Positions 46,037 through 54,110 of a DNA stretch of 60,638 nt are shown in pieces; the stretch's first letter is position 1, and each line of letters begins with the position of its first letter. The stretch comes from Microbacteriaceae bacterium. Its GTDB lineage: Bacteria; Actinomycetota; Actinomycetes; Actinomycetales; Microbacteriaceae. Location: positions 1 through 60,638 of the forward strand of contig JAODME010000009.1 of assembly GCA_025465095.1 (NCBI GenBank), given 5' to 3'. Position numbers and translations under genes: made by a program. The notes beneath the pieces are model-generated. The model had not been told where the DNA came from. It saw nothing but the letters and a program-made list of their open reading frames with translations, and did no database searches.

Positions 46037-46054
46037 ACTGTGTGCGGTCACAGT
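46037..46054. promoter_or_regulatory. Operator-like palindrome 1 of the galactan locus
   Basis: ACTGTGTGCGGTCACAGT, a pseudo-palindrome with a central CG as in LacI-family operators; the two half-sites match at all but one position. It lies 17 bp from the GH42 start, in its promoter/leader region. Confidence 0.65.
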
Positions 46055-46098
46055 CTCACACAGCCTCGTTGGTGTCGCCGAACAGACGTAGGCTGGGA

Positions 46099-46126
46099 TT
46101 GACAACAGATAACAACTATGTATTAC
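46099..46126 (+). promoter_or_regulatory. Promoter of the galacto-oligosaccharide ABC genes
   Basis: TTGACA (46099-46104, perfect) and TATTAC (46121-46126) are 16 bp apart. The second operator-like site begins inside the -10 box and covers the start site. Confidence 0.6.
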
Positions 46127-46142
46127 TGATACCGCTCACAGT
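46125..46142. promoter_or_regulatory. Operator-like palindrome 2 of the galactan locus
   Basis: ACTGATACCGCTCACAGT. It shares ACTG, the central CG and TCACAGT with site 1 (46037-46054). Its position from -10 to past the start site suits repression of the transporter genes by the LacI-type protein encoded at 49505. Confidence 0.65.
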
Positions 46143-46210
46143 ACAACGTCGTCTCAGGTCGCTTTGTCGGCACCGGACCAAGCGCGTTGCACATTCGACA
46201 AGGAGGACGA

Positions 46211-47509
46211 ATGCGTAAATCATTTCGCGCCGGCGCTGCCCTGACAGTTGCCACAGCCGCGATGCTCGCCACCGGATGCTCGGCAGGCTCTGGAGCCGAA
46301 CCCGGCCCCGTGGAGTTGACCTACTGGGCCTGGGCGCCCGAACTCGACAAGGTCGTGGAAGTCTGGAACGAAGAGAACCCCGACATCCAGGTCACCGTGC
46401 AGAAGCAGGATGGCGGTGACCCCGCCATCACCAAGCTGCTCACGGCGATCAAAGCGGGCAACGGAGCTCCTGACCTGATCCAGGCTGAGTACCAGAAGAT
46501 CCCCACGCTCGTATCCTCCGACGCCCTCACCGACCTGGCGCCCGTCGGAGCCGGCGACCTTGCGGGTAACTTCGCCGACGGCGTCTGGTCATCCGTCACC
46601 CTTGGCGGTGACTCCGTCTACGCCGTTCCGCAGGACTCCGGCCCGATGATGTTCTTTTACCGCGAGGACATCTTCAACGAGCTCGGCCTCACCGTCCCGA
46701 CCACGTGGGACGAATACGCGGAAACCGCCCGAGCCGTGCGCGCCGCCGACCCGACCAAGTTCCTCGGCACCTTTTCGGCGAACGACGCGGGCTGGTTCAC
46801 CGGACTCTCGCAGCAGGCGGGTGCTTCCTGGTGGGGCATCGACGGTGAAGCCTGGACCGTGGGCGTCGACGAGGAGCCAACGCAGAAGGTCGCCGAATTC
46901 TGGGGTGGTCTCGTCGAGGAGGGTGTCATCGACAACACGCCGATGTACACCCCGGAGTGGAATGCCGGTCTGAACGACGGCAGCCGCATCGCCTGGACCG
47001 GCGCCGTCTGGGGTCCCGGTGTCCTCGGCGGCAACGCACCCGACACCGCTGGTCTCTGGAAGGTTGCGCCGCTTCCGCAGTGGGACGCGTCCACTCCGGC
47101 AACCGGCAACTGGGGTGGTTCCTCGACCGGTGTGACGACCCAGTCGGAGCATCCCGAAGAGGCACTCGAATTCATCACCTGGCTGAATACTGACCCTGAG
47201 GCGGTGGCGGCACTCGTCGAGACCTCCGGCATCTACCCCGCGGATACCGCGTCCGCGGCATCTGCCCTGTCCAAGGCGCCAGGATTCTTCGGCAACCAGC
47301 CCGACTTCTACGACGTCGCCGCTGACATCGCCAAGACCGTAAAGCCGTTCACCTATGGGCCGAACGCGAACGTGACCTACAGCGCGTACAACGACGAGTT
47401 CGCGAAGGCGGCGGATGCTCGCAGCCAGGCCGCGTTCGTCGATGCGGTCGCCGTGATGCAAAAGATCACGGTCGACGATCTCGAGAAAGCCGGCTTCACC
47501 GTCAAGTAA
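46211..47509 (+). CDS. Sugar ABC transporter substrate-binding lipoprotein (galacto-oligosaccharide, inferred)
   Basis: A family 1 extracellular solute-binding protein of 432 residues. The lipobox cysteine is in AAMLATGCSAG. The binding fold contains VELTYWAWAPELDKVVEVWNEENPDIQV, GPMMFFYREDIF and TWDEYAETARAVR. Start ATG 46211 has AAGGAGG immediately upstream; an in-frame ATG at 46187 does not. Neighbouring GH53 and GH42 enzymes suggest beta-1,4-galacto-oligosaccharides as ligand. Two permease genes follow. Confidence 0.92.
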   Translation: MRKSFRAGAALTVATAAMLATGCSAGSGAEPGPVELTYWAWAPELDKVVEVWNEENPDIQVTVQKQDGGDPAITKLLTAIKAGNGAPDLIQAEYQKIPTLVSSDALTDLAPVGAGDLAGNFADGVWSSVTLGGDSVYAVPQDSGPMMFFYREDIFNELGLTVPTTWDEYAETARAVRAADPTKFLGTFSANDAGWFTGLSQQAGASWWGIDGEAWTVGVDEEPTQKVAEFWGGLVEEGVIDNTPMYTPEWNAGLNDGSRIAWTGAVWGPGVLGGNAPDTAGLWKVAPLPQWDASTPATGNWGGSSTGVTTQSEHPEEALEFITWLNTDPEAVAALVETSGIYPADTASAASALSKAPGFFGNQPDFYDVAADIAKTVKPFTYGPNANVTYSAYNDEFAKAADARSQAAFVDAVAVMQKITVDDLEKAGFTVK

Positions 47510-47581
47510 GTGGACTGCGGGCGGGCTCGTCAAGTCCGCCCGCATCCCTGAACCGCCGCGTCACTTCCGAGGAGAACAGAC

Positions 47582-48553
47582 ATGACCGCCGCCAGCACCG
47601 AAGCTCGGACGGGCGCCGAACGACGGAAGACCGGCACTCACCGTCGCCGCGACTTGCGGACCCGCGTACTCGTGCCGTATGCGATGCTCGCACCCGGCAT
47701 CCTCCTCTTCGTCGCCTTCATGGCGGCGCCCATCCTCTACACCCTCTTCCTCAGCTTTCAGAAAACCCAGGTTTCCGGCCTCGGCCTCGGGGCTGGTGCG
47801 CGAACGCAGGTCTTCGCGGGTGTCGAGAACTACGTCACCGCTCTGACCGATCCGGAGTTCGCCGCGAGTGTCGGGCGTGTGCTTCTCTATGGCCTAGTGC
47901 TCATTCCCACGATGCTCGGCCTGGCGTTGCTGTTCGCGTTGCTGCTCGACTCCAAGCGCGCGAGGGCGACCAGCTTCTCCCGGATCGCCATCTTCCTGCC
48001 GTACGCCGTGCCGGCCGTCATCAGCTCCCTCTTGTGGGGCTTTCTCTACCTGCCTGGCGTCAGCCCGTTCTACTTCGTCTTCGACGCGGTTGGTTGGGAC
48101 GCTCCCGAGATCCTGTCGTCACAGCTGGTGCTGTTCGGTATCGCCAACATCGCCCTGTGGGGCGGCGTCGGCTTCAACATGGTGGTGATGTTCACCTCCC
48201 TGCGGGCCGTCCCATCCGAAATCTATGAGGCGGCTCGCATCGACGGGGCGAGCGAGGTACAGATGGCGCTCAGGATCAAGATCCCGATCATCGCGCCGGC
48301 GCTCGTCATGACGTCGTTGTTCTCGATGATCGCGACGCTGCAGGTCTTTGCGGAGCCGACGACGCTTCGGCCGCTCACCAACACCCTGTCGACCAGCTGG
48401 ACCCCGCTCATGAAGATCTACCGCGACGCGTTCACCAGGGACGACATCTATTCGGCCGCCGCGAGCTCGATAGTGATCGCCCTTGCAACGTTCGTCATCT
48501 CGTTCGTCTTCCTGCGCATCGTGCAGAAGCGGGCGTTCGGACAGGAGGAATGA
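47582..48553 (+). CDS. Sugar ABC transporter permease 1 (MalF-like)
   Basis: The 323-residue protein has a hydrophilic Arg-rich N-terminus (~35 residues) and six hydrophobic segments. The cytoplasmic EAA loop is EIYEAARIDGASEVQMALRIKIPI, which docks the ATPase. GAGGAGA lies before the ATG. It pairs with the permease 8 residues' worth of bases downstream (Shine-Dalgarno of the next gene lies inside this gene's end). Confidence 0.92.
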   Translation: MTAASTEARTGAERRKTGTHRRRDLRTRVLVPYAMLAPGILLFVAFMAAPILYTLFLSFQKTQVSGLGLGAGARTQVFAGVENYVTALTDPEFAASVGRVLLYGLVLIPTMLGLALLFALLLDSKRARATSFSRIAIFLPYAVPAVISSLLWGFLYLPGVSPFYFVFDAVGWDAPEILSSQLVLFGIANIALWGGVGFNMVVMFTSLRAVPSEIYEAARIDGASEVQMALRIKIPIIAPALVMTSLFSMIATLQVFAEPTTLRPLTNTLSTSWTPLMKIYRDAFTRDDIYSAAASSIVIALATFVISFVFLRIVQKRAFGQEE

Positions 48554-48557
48554 CGCC

Positions 48558-49475
48558 ATGACCACCATGCTGTCGCTGCACTCGGACGAACGGAAGCTCG
48601 TTCCCCCGCTGACCGGCCGGAGGAAATCCGGCGGGAACGGGATCAGCCACCGGGCGAGCCCTATCGCGACCGCTGTTCTGCTGCTCGGGGCGGCCTACTG
48701 CCTGCTCCCCGTTCTGTGGGTGCTCGTCGCATCGACCAAGAGCGGCGCCGAACTCTTCTCGACCTTCACTCTTCTGCCGAGCACGCACCTGTTCGACAAC
48801 ATCGCTGAGCTGTCCGTCTACCGTGGCGGGCTGTTCTGGCGCTGGATGCTCAACACCGCGCTCTACGCCGGTGTGGGCGCGATCGCCTCGACCTACGTCT
48901 CTGCACTGTCGGGTTACGTGCTTGCGAAGTTCCGCTTCCCAGGGAAGGGCACAGTGTTCGCGGTACTGCTGATGGGCGTGCTCGTGCCCGGCGTCATCCT
49001 CGCCATTCCGCAATACCTGCTGATGGCGCAGTTCGAACTCACCAACACCTACTGGTCCGTGCTCCTGCCGCAGATCATCAGCCCCTACGGGATCTACCTC
49101 GCCCGGATCTATGCGGCCGCGTCCGTGCCGGACGAGGTGATCGAAGCGGCGAGAACCGAAGGCGCCAAAGAGCTCTACATCTTCAACCGGATCGCGACCC
49201 CGATGATGCTGCCGGGACTCGTGACGATCTTCCTGTTCTCCTTCGTCGGAATCTGGAACAACTTCATGCTCCCCTACATCATGCTCGGCGACGACAAGTT
49301 GTTTCCGATCACCGTCGGATTGCACGGCCTCCTCAACCAGGGGGCTACGGTGCCGGCGCTCTACACCTCCGTCATCACCGGGGCGCTGCTTTCGATTCTT
49401 CCCCTCATCGCCATATTCCTTCTTCTGCAGCGCTATTGGCGGGTCGACCTCGCGGCGGGCGCGGTCAAGGCCTGA
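48558..49475 (+). CDS. Sugar ABC transporter permease 2 (MalG-like)
   Basis: A 305-residue protein with six hydrophobic segments and the EAA loop DEVIEAARTEGAKELYIFNRI. Start ATG 48558 is supported by AGGAGG at 48543-48548. The extension to 48483 lies within permease 1. No ATPase gene follows, so a shared MsmX/MsiK-type ATPase elsewhere in the genome must energise the transporter (inference from related systems). Confidence 0.92.
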   Translation: MTTMLSLHSDERKLVPPLTGRRKSGGNGISHRASPIATAVLLLGAAYCLLPVLWVLVASTKSGAELFSTFTLLPSTHLFDNIAELSVYRGGLFWRWMLNTALYAGVGAIASTYVSALSGYVLAKFRFPGKGTVFAVLLMGVLVPGVILAIPQYLLMAQFELTNTYWSVLLPQIISPYGIYLARIYAAASVPDEVIEAARTEGAKELYIFNRIATPMMLPGLVTIFLFSFVGIWNNFMLPYIMLGDDKLFPITVGLHGLLNQGATVPALYTSVITGALLSILPLIAIFLLLQRYWRVDLAAGAVKA

Positions 49476-49492
49476 TGGCCTCTGTCCACCCA

Positions 49493-49498
49493 TACAAT
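49493..49498 (+). promoter_or_regulatory. -10 box of the LacI-type regulator gene (leaderless type)
   Basis: TACAAT is followed by six bases and GTG 49505. It lies between the alternative ATG 49475 and this GTG, which suggests that the regulator can be transcribed on its own as well as from the transporter operon. Confidence 0.55.
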
Positions 49499-49504
49499 TC
49501 ATCC

Positions 49505-50524
49505 GTGGCTTCGAACCCGGGCACCCGTCGACCGACGATCGACGACGTGGCCGTCCAGGCTGGCGTCTCCAGAGGAACCGTTTCGCGAGTGCTGAACGGA
49601 GGCCACTGGGTGTCACCCGTGGCGCTCACGGCGGTCAATGCGGCGATCAAGAAGACCGGGTATCGGATCAACCCGCATGCTCGCAGCCTCGCCACGAGTC
49701 GAGCCAATTCGGTCGCGTTCCTGCTGACGGAATCGCACGAGCGTCTGTTCACCGACCCCAACTTCTCAATTCTGATGCGCGGTGCGGCACACGAGCTCGC
49801 GAAGCACGACGTGCCGTTGGTGCTCGTGATGGCGGGAGACGACGCCGAACAGCGCCGCGCGACGCAGTTCATCACCGGGGGTCATGTCGACGGTGTGCTC
49901 TTGGTGTCCTCGCACAGCGGTCAAGGGCAGCGCTTCATCTCGGAGATCCACGCCGCCGGGATCCCCGCCGTGGCCAGTGGCATCCCGCTCGGCTTCGAGG
50001 ACCGGCTCGGCTACGTGTCTGCAGACGACCTCAACGGTGCACGGACGATGGTCAAGTACCTCCGGGAGTCGGGTCGACGGTTGATCGCGACAATCGCCGG
50101 TCCGCCCGACACGTCGGGTGGCCGATTGCGGCTCGAGGGGTACCGGCTCGAAATGGGTGGAGCCTTCGAGAACCGCATGGTCAGCGCCGGCGACTACAGC
50201 AAGGAGAGCGGCGCGCGAGCCATGCGCGAGCTTCTGGTTGCCGCCCCCGACCTCGACGCGGTGTTCGCGGCGAACGATTTGATGGCGACGGGCGCGCTCG
50301 AGGTGCTGCGCGAGGTCGGCCTCGACGTTCCGAGGAATGTCGCCGTTGCAGGGTTCGACGACTCTCCTGTCGCGGCGACCGCGTCACCGCCCCTCACCAC
50401 GATGAGGCAGCCGTTCGAGCGGATCAGCGCCGAGATGGTGCGGCTGCTGCGGCAGGTGATCGACGGCGAGGCACCTGCGGCGGTGACAATCCCGACGCAA
50501 CTCGTGGTCCGAGAATCGACGTGA
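49505..50524 (+). CDS. LacI-family transcriptional regulator of the galactan locus
   Basis: The N-terminal helix-turn-helix is PTIDDVAVQAGVSRGTVSRVL (quoted over residues ~10-30), with the hinge NPHARSLATSRANSVAFLL. The ligand-binding domain follows with DGVLLVSSHSG and PDLDAVFAANDLMATGALEVL, then VAGFDDSPVA. GTG 49505 gives 339 residues and sits six bases after a -10 box. ATG 49475, overlapping the permease stop, would add ten residues and is the likely start on read-through mRNA. Target operators are proposed at 46037-46054 and 46125-46142. The inducer is probably a galacto-oligosaccharide, by context. Confidence 0.92.
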   Translation: MASNPGTRRPTIDDVAVQAGVSRGTVSRVLNGGHWVSPVALTAVNAAIKKTGYRINPHARSLATSRANSVAFLLTESHERLFTDPNFSILMRGAAHELAKHDVPLVLVMAGDDAEQRRATQFITGGHVDGVLLVSSHSGQGQRFISEIHAAGIPAVASGIPLGFEDRLGYVSADDLNGARTMVKYLRESGRRLIATIAGPPDTSGGRLRLEGYRLEMGGAFENRMVSAGDYSKESGARAMRELLVAAPDLDAVFAANDLMATGALEVLREVGLDVPRNVAVAGFDDSPVAATASPPLTTMRQPFERISAEMVRLLRQVIDGEAPAAVTIPTQLVVREST

Positions 50525-50567
50525 CTCGAACGCGACCGACGGATCAGGGCGAGGCAGGCCGGCCCGG

Positions 50568-50573
50568 TAGGCT
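50568..50573 (+). promoter_or_regulatory. -10 box of guaB3 (leaderless type)
   Basis: TAGGCT followed by six bases and GTG 50580, no Shine-Dalgarno. Confidence 0.6.
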
Positions 50574-50579
50574 GAACCC

Positions 50580-51701
50580 GTGAGTGATGTAGAGGTCGGC
50601 CGTGCCAAGCGTGCCCGCAGGGTGTACGCGTTCGATGACATCGCGATCGTGCCGAGCAGGCGCACGCGCAATCCGGAGGATGTCTCCGTCAACTGGACGA
50701 TTGACGCCTACCAGTTCGACATCCCCTTCCTCGCCGCACCGATGGACTCCGTCGTGTCGCCGGCGACCGCGATCCGTATGGGGCAGCTCGGTGGTCTCGG
50801 CGTGCTCGACCTCGAAGGAGTCTGGACGCGGTACGAAGACCCCGAACCGATGCTCGAAGAGATCCGGCAGCTTCCCGCGGGCGACGCAACCAAGCGCATG
50901 CAAGAGATCTACTCGGCTCCCATCAAGCCGGAACTCGTCACCGCGAGACTCGCCGAGATTCGGGCGGCGGGAGTGACCGTCGCGGGTGCTCTCTCCCCGC
51001 AACGCACGCAGGAACTGTACGAGACGGTCGTGGCCGCTGGCGTCGACCTGTTCATCATCCGCGGCACGACCGTGAGTGCGGAGCACGTCTCCAAAAGCCA
51101 GGAACCGCTCAACCTCAAGAAGTTCATCTACGAGCTCGACGTGCCCGTGATCGTCGGCGGCGCAGCAGGCTACACCCCGTCGCTGCACCTCATGCGCACC
51201 GGAGCCGCAGGCGTGCTCGTCGGTTTCGGTGGCGGCGCGGCGTCCACCACCCGCAAGTCCCTTGGCATCCATGCTCCGATGGCGACGGCGGTGGCGGATG
51301 TCGCCGGCGCACGTCGTGACTACATGGATGAGTCCGGCGGGCGATACGTTCACGTAATCGCCGACGGCGGGCTTGGAACATCCGGCGACATCGCGAAGGC
51401 GTTCTCCGTCGGCGCGGACGCCGTCATGCTCGGGTCGACGCTCGCCCGTGCTTCCGAGGCGCCGGGCGGCGGCTGGCACTGGGGTGCGGAGGCACACCAT
51501 TCGGAGTTGCCGCGCGGCCACCGCGTCGAGGTCGGCTCCCTTGCCCCGCTCGAACAGGTGCTGTTCGGCCCGTCCACAGTTGCGGATGGCACGATGAATC
51601 TAGTTGGCGCCCTGCGGCGTTCGATGGCCACCACCGGATATTCCGACCTGAAGGAATTCCAACGTGTGGAGGTCGTTGTAGCTCCGTATAGTGCCAGATA
51701 A
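50580..51701 (+). CDS. guaB3: GuaB3-family IMP dehydrogenase-like protein
   Basis: A 373-residue IMPDH/GMPR-fold barrel without CBS domains, typical of actinobacterial GuaB3: FDDIAIVPSRRTRNPEDVSVNW, PFLAAPMDSVVSP, HVIADGGLGTSGDIAKAF. At the place of the catalytic cysteine (GPGSICTTR in the GuaB of this window) it reads GGGAASTTRKS, with Ser222 in the nucleophile position. GuaB3 proteins from some bacteria have been reported as GMP reductases; whether a serine form is active is unclear. It is followed by glpD 52 bases downstream. Confidence 0.9.
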   Translation: MSDVEVGRAKRARRVYAFDDIAIVPSRRTRNPEDVSVNWTIDAYQFDIPFLAAPMDSVVSPATAIRMGQLGGLGVLDLEGVWTRYEDPEPMLEEIRQLPAGDATKRMQEIYSAPIKPELVTARLAEIRAAGVTVAGALSPQRTQELYETVVAAGVDLFIIRGTTVSAEHVSKSQEPLNLKKFIYELDVPVIVGGAAGYTPSLHLMRTGAAGVLVGFGGGAASTTRKSLGIHAPMATAVADVAGARRDYMDESGGRYVHVIADGGLGTSGDIAKAFSVGADAVMLGSTLARASEAPGGGWHWGAEAHHSELPRGHRVEVGSLAPLEQVLFGPSTVADGTMNLVGALRRSMATTGYSDLKEFQRVEVVVAPYSAR

Positions 51702-51753
51702 CGGCATTATCACGGCCGGTCGCTGAGACTGGCATAAGATCCGGGAGGCAGCA

Positions 51754-53499
51754 ATGGCCACGCTCAAGGCGGACGGACTGAAGACGGTCAGCCGGTCCAC
51801 GAAAATCGGTCCCGAGGAACGAGCGGCCGCCGTTGCCGCCTTGAAAGAGAAGGAACTCGACATTCTCGTCGTCGGCGGCGGAATCGTCGGCACGGGATCC
51901 GCCCTCGACGCGGTGACCCGAGGTCTCCGGGTGGGTATGGTCGAGGCGCGTGACTGGTCGAGCGGCACCTCGAGTCGGTCCTCCAAACTCGTGCACGGAG
52001 GCATCCGCTACCTGGAACAGCTCGACTTCCGTCTCGTACGCGAGGCTCTGAAGGAACGCGGCCTCCTGCTGCAGCGCCTCGCCCCGCACCTGGTGAAGCC
52101 CGTGCGTTTCCTTTACCCGCTCAAAAAGCGTGTAATCGAGCGCCTCTACGTCGGTGCGGGCATGCTCCTCTACGACATCTTCAGCTACAGCGGAGGCCGC
52201 CCGCCCGGTGTTCCGCATCATCGGCACCTGAGCAAGCGCCAGGTGCAGCGGATGGTGCCGAGCCTCGCCAACGACGCCCTCGTCGGCGGAATCACCTACT
52301 ATGACGCCCAGGTTGATGACGCTCGGTACGTGTCGACGCTCGCGCGAACCGCTTCGTTCTACGGGGCACATGTCGCGTCCCGCGTTCGAGTCGAGGGGTT
52401 CATCAAGGTGGGCGAGCGTGTCGTTGGGGTGCACGCCCACGACCTCGAAACGGGCGAGAAGTTCGAGATTCGAGCCAAGCAGGTCGTGAATGCGACGGGC
52501 GTGTGGACGGATGACACCCAGGCGATGGTCGGCGAACGGGGCCAGTTCAAGGTGCGCGCTTCGAAGGGTGTGCACCTCGTGGTGCCGAGGGACCGCTTCC
52601 AGTCGAAGCTCGGCCTTCTCCTGCGCACCGAGAAGAGCGTGCTGTTCGTCATCCCGTGGGGTAGGCACTGGCTGATCGGCACGACCGACACCGACTGGAA
52701 CCTCGACAAGTCGCATCCGGCTGCGACGGCGGCAGACATCGACTACATCTTGGAACACGTCAACTCCGTGCTCGCGGTTCCGCTCACGAGGGATGACGTC
52801 GAGGGCGTGTACGCAGGCCTTCGCCCGCTGCTCGCGGGGGAGTCGGACCAGACGTCCAAGCTGTCGCGCGAGCACCTCGTGGCGCACGCCGTTCCCGGCC
52901 TGGTTGTCGTCGCCGGTGGCAAGTGGACGACCTACCGGATCATGGCGAAGGACGCGATTGACGAGGCGGTGGCGGCGCTCGACGCGAACGTTCCCCTCTC
53001 GACGACGGAGGACATCGCTCTGCTCGGCGCCGAGGGCTACCAGGCCGCTTGGAACAAGCGCGCCAAGATAGCGCGCGCGTTCGGTGTGCACAAGGTGCGG
53101 ATCGAGCACCTTCTCAACCGCTACGGCACCATGACCGACGAGCTGCTCGACCTCATCCGGGCGAACCCCGATCTCGGCGAGCCGCTGCCGGGCGCCGACG
53201 ATTACCTCGGTGCCGAGGTCGTCTACGCGGCGTCGCACGAGAGCGCCCTGCACCTCGAGGACGTGCTCGCTCGGCGCACCCGGATCTCGATCGAGGCCTG
53301 GGATCGCGGTGTCTCCGCGGCCCCTGTCGCCGCGCGTCTGATGGCCGATGTGCTCGGCTGGGACGAAGAGCGCACGAACGGGGAGGTTGCCAACTACCTC
53401 AAGCGGGTGCAGGCGGAACGGGACAGCCAGACTCAGCCGGATGACGCGTCCGCGGACCGCGTGCGGCTGGAAGCGCCCGACATCGTGAGCGTCAACTAG
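51754..53499 (+). CDS. glpD: Glycerol-3-phosphate dehydrogenase (FAD, aerobic)
   Basis: It oxidises glycerol-3-phosphate to dihydroxyacetone phosphate at the membrane and passes electrons to quinone. The FAD-binding DILVVGGGIVGTGSA is at residues 36-50. SGTSSRSSKLVHGGIRYLE and GLVVVAGGKWTTYR are family signatures, and a C-terminal helical domain follows. It has 581 residues. GGGAGG lies before the ATG. It stands alone; no glycerol kinase or facilitator gene is nearby. Confidence 0.95.
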   Translation: MATLKADGLKTVSRSTKIGPEERAAAVAALKEKELDILVVGGGIVGTGSALDAVTRGLRVGMVEARDWSSGTSSRSSKLVHGGIRYLEQLDFRLVREALKERGLLLQRLAPHLVKPVRFLYPLKKRVIERLYVGAGMLLYDIFSYSGGRPPGVPHHRHLSKRQVQRMVPSLANDALVGGITYYDAQVDDARYVSTLARTASFYGAHVASRVRVEGFIKVGERVVGVHAHDLETGEKFEIRAKQVVNATGVWTDDTQAMVGERGQFKVRASKGVHLVVPRDRFQSKLGLLLRTEKSVLFVIPWGRHWLIGTTDTDWNLDKSHPAATAADIDYILEHVNSVLAVPLTRDDVEGVYAGLRPLLAGESDQTSKLSREHLVAHAVPGLVVVAGGKWTTYRIMAKDAIDEAVAALDANVPLSTTEDIALLGAEGYQAAWNKRAKIARAFGVHKVRIEHLLNRYGTMTDELLDLIRANPDLGEPLPGADDYLGAEVVYAASHESALHLEDVLARRTRISIEAWDRGVSAAPVAARLMADVLGWDEERTNGEVANYLKRVQAERDSQTQPDDASADRVRLEAPDIVSVN

Positions 53500-53537
53500 G
53501 CTCAGCGGCGCCCGCGATCGAGCGTTTTCGGCTCCGG

Positions 53538-53543
53538 TAGAAT
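53538..53543 (+). promoter_or_regulatory. -10 box before the antiporter operon
   Basis: TAGAAT at 53538-53543, about 33 bases before ATG 53577. A GAAGGAG Shine-Dalgarno lies between, so unlike several neighbours this transcript would have a normal leader. Confidence 0.5.
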
Positions 53544-53576
53544 GGACCGCGCCCCCCTGCCCCGAAGGAGTTCACC

Positions 53577-54107
53577 ATGGTCGATGTGCGACGGGTCAAA
53601 CTCCCCGGGGTCGGTGTCCTGCACACGTTCGTGACCGATGACGGCGGAAAGTGCGGCGTCATCACCCATCGGTCGGGGCACAGTGACCTCATCACGTTCG
53701 CCGACCAGGAAGATGGTTCGGATTCCCACAAGGTCTCGCTGCGACTCAGCGAAGACGAGGCGCACACGCTCGCCGAACTTCTGGGCGGAACGCGGATCAC
53801 GGAGAGCCTCGACAAGCTCGACCAGATCCCGGGTCTCAGCATCGACTGGTTCACGGTGGACTATGACGATTACATCGCCGGGCAGCAACTGGGAAACCTC
53901 GCCTCGCGCGGCGTCGTCGGGCTGACGGTGGTCGCCGTAGTCCGTGGGGACTCCGCCAACCCAGCGCCGTCCGACGACTTCAAGGTGTTCCCCGGCGACA
54001 CGCTCGTCGTAGCGGGGTCCCCGGAAAAGGTGGCCAAGGCGTTCAGCTTCTACCGAACCGGCGACATCGTGAAGGCGACCTCGGTCGACTCACCGCCGGG
54101 CGGCTAG
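53577..54107 (+). CDS. KhtT-like regulatory subunit of a cation/proton antiporter
   Basis: The 176-residue cytoplasmic protein has an N-terminal domain (VRRVKLPGVGVLHTFVTDDG ...) and a C-terminal RCK-C/TrkA-C domain (GVVGLTVVAVVRGD ... PSDDFKVFPGDTLVVAGSPEKV). This is the layout of KhtT, which gates the K+/H+ antiporter KhtU in Bacillus. The antiporter gene begins three bases after its stop. Ligands such as cyclic di-AMP bind some relatives, but that cannot be seen here. Confidence 0.88.
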   Translation: MVDVRRVKLPGVGVLHTFVTDDGGKCGVITHRSGHSDLITFADQEDGSDSHKVSLRLSEDEAHTLAELLGGTRITESLDKLDQIPGLSIDWFTVDYDDYIAGQQLGNLASRGVVGLTVVAVVRGDSANPAPSDDFKVFPGDTLVVAGSPEKVAKAFSFYRTGDIVKATSVDSPPGG

Positions 54108-54110
54108 GCG

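Noticed and set aside
51424-53253. A 609-codon open frame opposite guaB3 and glpD
   Set aside because: Same reason: glpD is unmistakable on the plus strand and the antisense product shows no family features.
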